The position numbers were made by a program, and so were the translations under genes. 64,000 nucleotides of DNA from Craterostigma plantagineum (lineage: Eukaryota; Streptophyta; Magnoliopsida; Lamiales; Linderniaceae): positions 62,001-126,000 of the forward strand of contig JAPQWV010000331.1 of NCBI GenBank assembly GCA_027422505.1, given 5' to 3'. Under the pieces are notes generated by a model that had not been told where the DNA came from, ran no database searches, and saw only the letters and a list, made by a program, of their open reading frames with translations. Position 1 is the first letter of the stretch, and every line of letters begins with the position of its first letter. This document shows, piece after piece, positions 59,685-64,000 of the stretch.

Positions 59685-61226
59685 TTACCCCATCCCCAGG
59701 TGAAGAGTAGTAGTGTCCGAATCATCATCATCGTCGTCATCGTTGTCTGGGGTTTCAAGACTCGCCGAACCTTGTTTGATTTTGGGGCGGCAACTGTGTT
59801 CGGCAGGCGAAAGCTGCTCCATACAGAGTGGTAGTTGAAGCTGTTCAACCTTGACGATACATCCGTTGACAACCGAAAATTAATTCGCAGGCCGATGTGA
59901 TCGGTGGTTATTCTAAAAAAAGAAAATTCGAAGTTGTAGCGTTTTACCTGCTTGCGTAGGATTTCATTCTCAAGAACTGCCCGATGTTCCTAGTTGCAGA
60001 CAGTAAAGATCAGAAATCGAAGGTTAGCAAACGGTTCGCTGAAATAATTTCGTCGCAGAATCGAGTTCGTCGCGTACCTTCATCCGAGATTCTGATAGTT
60101 CTTGCATCAGCAATTGCTCCTGAAAAAAAGAAAAAGAGAAAAACAATTCAAACGTCGCCAATGACGTTCTAACGTTAGGTGAAAGAAACAGAAGCATTGC
60201 AACGCTGGGGCAATACGAACCTTCCTCTCCTTCAGGCGCACTAGCCCTTCGTTTAGCTGTACTTCGAGCTTGTGAAGCTCTTGCACTCCCATGCCTGTGA
60301 AGTCTCTGCCCAGCAATCGCCTGCATATTCCAAGCAGAAAAATCAAGTGAAATTTCGAGAAAATTCGTTGATGCTTATTTTTGTCGTGCAGAGATTTACA
60401 TCTGCGTTCGTTTGAGCTTTCCTATCTCCTCTTTAAGGATGTCCAATTCTTTGTTGGCCTCCTTTCTTATGACCTCCTTATTAGGCTCCTCATTCTGTTT
60501 CAAGAGTTGTTAAATGCAGAAATGTTAACTAACAATACTTGCGATTTTTCATTAATAAAAGAATGTAGATAGATACAACAGTTGAGTTTTGAACAGCTCT
60601 ATATATATACCTCGCACTCCTTTGTAGTAGAAACCTTTGTTTCTTGCAGGCAGTTATTGTATCTCGAAATCGTCTTGCTCACGCTGCATATGCGATTCGA
60701 AGTATTAGTTCAAAGATGGTAAATGAATAATTTTTCAGACATGATCTTATGAGCTTTCTGCACAGGCATTTGATTACAAATTCAAAGTGTAGAATGTAGT
60801 AAAACGGACTAATACATAAGGATGTCTGGAGAAAGAGAAGAAAAACAGAGTCAGCATTAGTCCACGATTTCACAAAACAGAGGAAAACAGAGCACCAACA
60901 ATCTTGACTCGAATCATCAGAGATTCCAACATGCAAAATCCCAAATCGACAGCTGAAGACAAACACTTAACCGAGAATCAGATCATCCAAGAAAACAAAA
61001 AACTGTTAAAAAGCTAATAAGAAAAATGGAGAATGGATGCAAACCTTGAACTTGCATACTCAAAGAGCTTCCCAGTGCTCGAAAAGATGACAACAGCAAC
61101 CTCAGCATCACACAAAATAGCGAGCTCCTTCGCCTTCTTAAACAAGCCGTTGCGCCTCTTAGAAAACGTTACTTGCCTGCTATTTGCATTCTCTATTCTC
61201 TTTATCTCGATTTTCCCACGACCCAT
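59685..61226 (-). CDS. MIKC MADS-box transcription factor, AGL15/AGL18-like
   Basis: Seven exons give 232 aa: 61045-61226, 60611-60683, 60400-60494, 60221-60320, 60078-60119, 59948-59989, 59685-59849. The MADS domain is residues 1-60 ([40 protein letters not shown]), which binds CArG boxes as dimers. I and K regions follow ([40 protein letters not shown]). Exon sizes 42 and 42 are typical of MIKC genes. The C terminus carries an Asp run and ends TLHLGMG, like the LxLG end of AGL15/AGL18 proteins, which delay flowering and promote embryonic programmes. Clade assignment rests on K-domain wording and that terminal motif. Confidence 0.88.
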
Positions 61227-62127
61227 CCTTTCTAATCCTTCACAAAACCCACCAAGAATCAGTCAATGTATCACAGAAAAGAAGGGCAAAAAAAAAAGTT
61301 CAAGTCTTTGGCTGATCAATTCTAGTACAAGAGTCGCACGCAGTGCATTTCTTCTGCTAAAATGGGAAAAAAGGACGTCTGAGAAGGAGGGTTTGACAAA
61401 TAAGGAAAAAAGGGGAAGAAAGAGAAATATGCAGAATACAGAGAGACGTGGAGAGTGAGAGGAGAGAGATAGATACAATACAATACACACTTGCAAAAAT
61501 ATTTATGATATTTGGCATCGAAACGGCAAGCTTTTCTGCATGGGCAATTGTTTGTATTGTATTTAATTAGCTGCATGTCACCTTTTCTTCCCACTGGTTG
61601 CCACATTAAGGCATGGGTCCCACCTTCCACTTGTCAGGTTCTTTTTCCAAATACTATGATGTTTGTTTATAAATTAAATTTTTTCCTAGATTGGTATGCC
61701 TTTGTGGAGAGTCCTATGATAATGAAGTGTATGCTAAAAGGAGTAATGTGTGTCTGCATCTTTTCTGTAGCTCTGTTTTGATCCACTTTCACCGTTTTCT
61801 TTTTTACTACAATGTATAAAGAATTTATGTTCTTTCATATTTTTTTTACATGGAAATGCTTTTATTTAGCCAAGTGAGATATTTCTTACAATAAAGCATC
61901 GATAAACTTTTGTAGTTGCAAGTGAAGCACAACGCTTATAATGGCTTACTATAACTTAAATACTTAACATTTTACCCACCAAACTATATATATTATTACA
62001 CAGTAAGAAGGTGATAGTACATTACAATATTGATGCAATAACACAGTTGAGCTACAACATCACATGATCATCTGTCATCCCAACATGTTCTTGTTGCAAA
62101 GAAGAGAAATCAGGAAAAAAAAAAAGT
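61227..62127. other. MADS-gene promoter and methyltransferase 3' flank
   Basis: About 900 bp with no gene seen. The part nearest 61227 is the presumed MADS leader (purine-rich at 61380-61475); the rest is AT rich. Confidence 0.4.
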
Positions 62128-64000
62128 TTAATCCATGTCCCTCAAAGCAGCAGAAGAACAACCTTTGTTTTCTGCTCAAGACACAAGGAATAGAAGATCA
62201 GAAATAGGATGCAAGAAACGTACTTTACCCGACCCGAGACAGTACAGAAAACTAGAAGGATACATACCATTTGCAATCTGTAATCTCTGCCTCATATCGT
62301 TGTTCATACTACAATTCCTAGACTTGGCAGTGAAATCGCTCGCTCTGTCATTGGTTTTCTTACAAATATATATGTAATGAGAATCTGAATCTTCCAATAC
62401 GTAGCCTTTGGGGAGCGTCCCTTCTTCTGTGATGGAGACAGGTTCGAGGTATGCATTTGCAGGAACGGTGGAGCCATGGAGCCTTCGAAATCCATGTCTA
62501 GCTGCAAAGTATGTGAATAAGATCAAAACTGTTTCTCAGTGTTTTTTGCATATTCGATTACATTATCATGAGTTTATGTCTTTGAAGTTAAAATAACGTG
62601 ATCAAGGATGATCAGAAAAGTGTGCCACATGGGAAGAAGTATACTTGCAATGTGGGAAGAAGATAAGCTCACGCATTATGTATAGTTCGATGGTCCAATT
62701 ATAATCTGGTTGGTGTATATGGGGCATTCGAACCGTAGGCTCTCCGTATGTTATCTGCAAATATCGAAGAACTGACGAAGTATTAAAAAATCTTGTAATA
62801 ATTAAGGTTTCTCGATGGGGAAAATAAAGGTATTGGGTTGAATAAATTTACCAACATGTATACTCCTCCAGGTTTAAGAACCCTACAAGTGAAGAAGCAA
62901 AATGATATTTGATTAGAGGTATGTATGAGAAAAACAAAAAGAAGCACAATGACTCAGAGTAAAACATCAGTCAAAAAAATTGACCTGCTTACTTCGCTTA
63001 GCATCTGAGAAGCACTCAGTGAGGCATCAGTACCACACTAAGAGAAATGAAGAAATGCGGATAAGGTGTACAAAGAGGAAAAAGATACAACGGATTGAGT
63101 TTGAAAGACGATCAAACGTAAATGCCTCACCATCAAAGCATCAAGAGTCCCTATGACGAGTATCAGGACAAATCAAAATACGAGGATACAGGGATTGAAG
63201 AAAACGGTGGCATTTTTAGTCAGTACCTTTGTCAATGACACTGTCAAAAGAAGCATCATCGAAAGCACTCATATCACGAACATCCATTTGCATATCTATC
63301 AAATCAGTTACGGAAAGCTGGAAAAAGTAACGTTCTTGACAACCTCTAAGGCCCGGGTCATGAAAAAACTAATTAGAAATGTCATAAAACATAAATTCTT
63401 TGTAGGATACACTTTAACTGAGGCTTGTTCTTGTGCTTTTCTCTCATAATGTCGATCACTACAGACGATAAATCTATGTTAACAATGTCTTCAAAACCGT
63501 CCTTGCTCATGTCCTCTGATATAGCTGTTAAATCGACGGTACATTTATGTTTCAGAACCATGAGCTTAGTCATTACAATGAAGGAATAAACTTCCAAACT
63601 ACTGATTGCCGACTATCTAGAGCCAAGCAACACAAAGATTTAGCAAGAACCCATACATAATTTGTCAGGGGAAGACGCCCACCATCACAGATCACAAATG
63701 TAATAGCAGGAACATACGTCAAAAATCGGCCCAAATTATGCCTAAATCAAGCAATCGATTCGCCACAATTTGAGCTTCCAACAAGCAATAAGCAGACGAA
63801 AACCAACAAAACTTACAGGCGTTGCCACAACCAACCATGAGCACGCGCGAATCTGTGGACATGTACTTGCGAATAAACGGCTTTAGGGCGGAGTAAAGCT
63901 GGTACCAATCGAACGAACATGCGTGACCTTCTCGCAGGTATCGAGCGTCCCAATACTCGGCGTCGCCGTAGCTGTGGCAATTAGATGCACCCACATCTCC
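62128..64000 (-). CDS. SAM-dependent methyltransferase (EEF1AKMT4/METTL13-like), 5' end outside window
   Basis: Nine exons are visible: 63817-64000 (partial), 63411-63524, 63227-63295, 63131-63150, 62985-63037, 62852-62882, 62673-62754, 62268-62501, 62128-62171. The start codon lies right of the window; the frame is open through 64000. The N-terminal block GDAEYWDARYLREG and YDW-like FDWYQLYSALKPFI precede motif I (RVLMVGCGNA). Then come SAM-binding VNIDLSSVVIDIMREKH, MDVRDMSAFDDASFDSVIDK, GTLDALMCGTD and VLKPGGVYMLITYGEPTVR. The protein ends DMD. Relatives methylate lysines of translation factor eEF1A; that substrate is inferred from the family. Reading through the last donor would give a different C terminus ending at 62176. 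Confidence 0.88.

Noticed and set aside
61033..61458. Plus-strand 141-codon ORF over the MADS first exon and promoter
   Set aside because: Overlaps the MADS exon in antisense, is Ser/Lys low-complexity elsewhere and has no homology I recognise.

Overview
This is nuclear DNA of a flowering plant, almost certainly a eudicot. The genes carry short GT-AG introns, AT-rich spacers separate them, and the families are plant-specific or plant-typed: an HD-ZIP II factor with a CPSCE motif, an EMSY-like ENT protein, a SYN3-type cohesin subunit, an MIKC MADS-box factor, a DUF642 wall protein, a P-type PPR protein, plastid L18 and ferredoxin-thioredoxin reductase subunit A. Copia, Tat-lineage gypsy, hAT-like, Mutator-like and PIF/Harbinger-like elements lie between them. 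I cannot fix the species. Exon joins below were made by hand from splice consensus and reading frame; each multi-exon model sums to an intact frame, but none has transcript support.

Layout. 1-1042: 3' end of a Ty1/copia element with its LTR. 2047-3228: HD-ZIP II gene. 3469-4445: two GC-rich or TTCG-rich hAT-like elements. 4740-14905: three minus-strand nuclear genes in a row (LIN37-like, EMSY-like, SYN3 cohesin). 15422-19063: mitochondrial DnaJ (GFA2 type), divergent from SYN3. 19838-20248: intronless histone H3.1. 20913-21358: hAT-like element. 21628-25522: RRM protein. 27475-29446: makorin-type RING/CCCH protein (minus). 29945-31006: plastid ribosomal protein L18 (minus).

31312-44510 is a transposon block. 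A Tat-type gypsy element reads gag-pol on the minus strand and carries an antisense ORF on the plus strand. A PIF/Harbinger-like MITE is nested in its protease region, its 5' LTR is broken, and the remnant of a second LTR element abuts it. Right of the block (44607-45355) is a small plastid-type gene that resembles RbcX and looks cut short.

46083-46821: MITE. 46904-47308: single C2H2 finger protein. 47668-48159: long hairpin. 49232-51917: Mutator-like structure containing a perfect hAT-like insertion and a 312-bp tandem array. 52247-52729: FTR subunit A, with an upstream ORF. 53518-54077: another MITE. 55178-56458: DUF642. 56908-58369: PPR. 58712-59035: small conserved unknown protein. 59685-61226: AGL15/AGL18-like MADS gene (minus). 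62128-64000: SAM-dependent methyltransferase (minus), 5' end outside the window.

The genes form no operon-like pathway, but 4.7-20.2 kb is rich in chromatin and cell-cycle functions (LIN37-like MuvB/DREAM subunit, EMSY-like reader, cohesin kleisin, replication-type H3.1). SYN3 has two exact E2F consensus sites upstream and H3.1 has a histone octamer motif, which fits S-phase expression.
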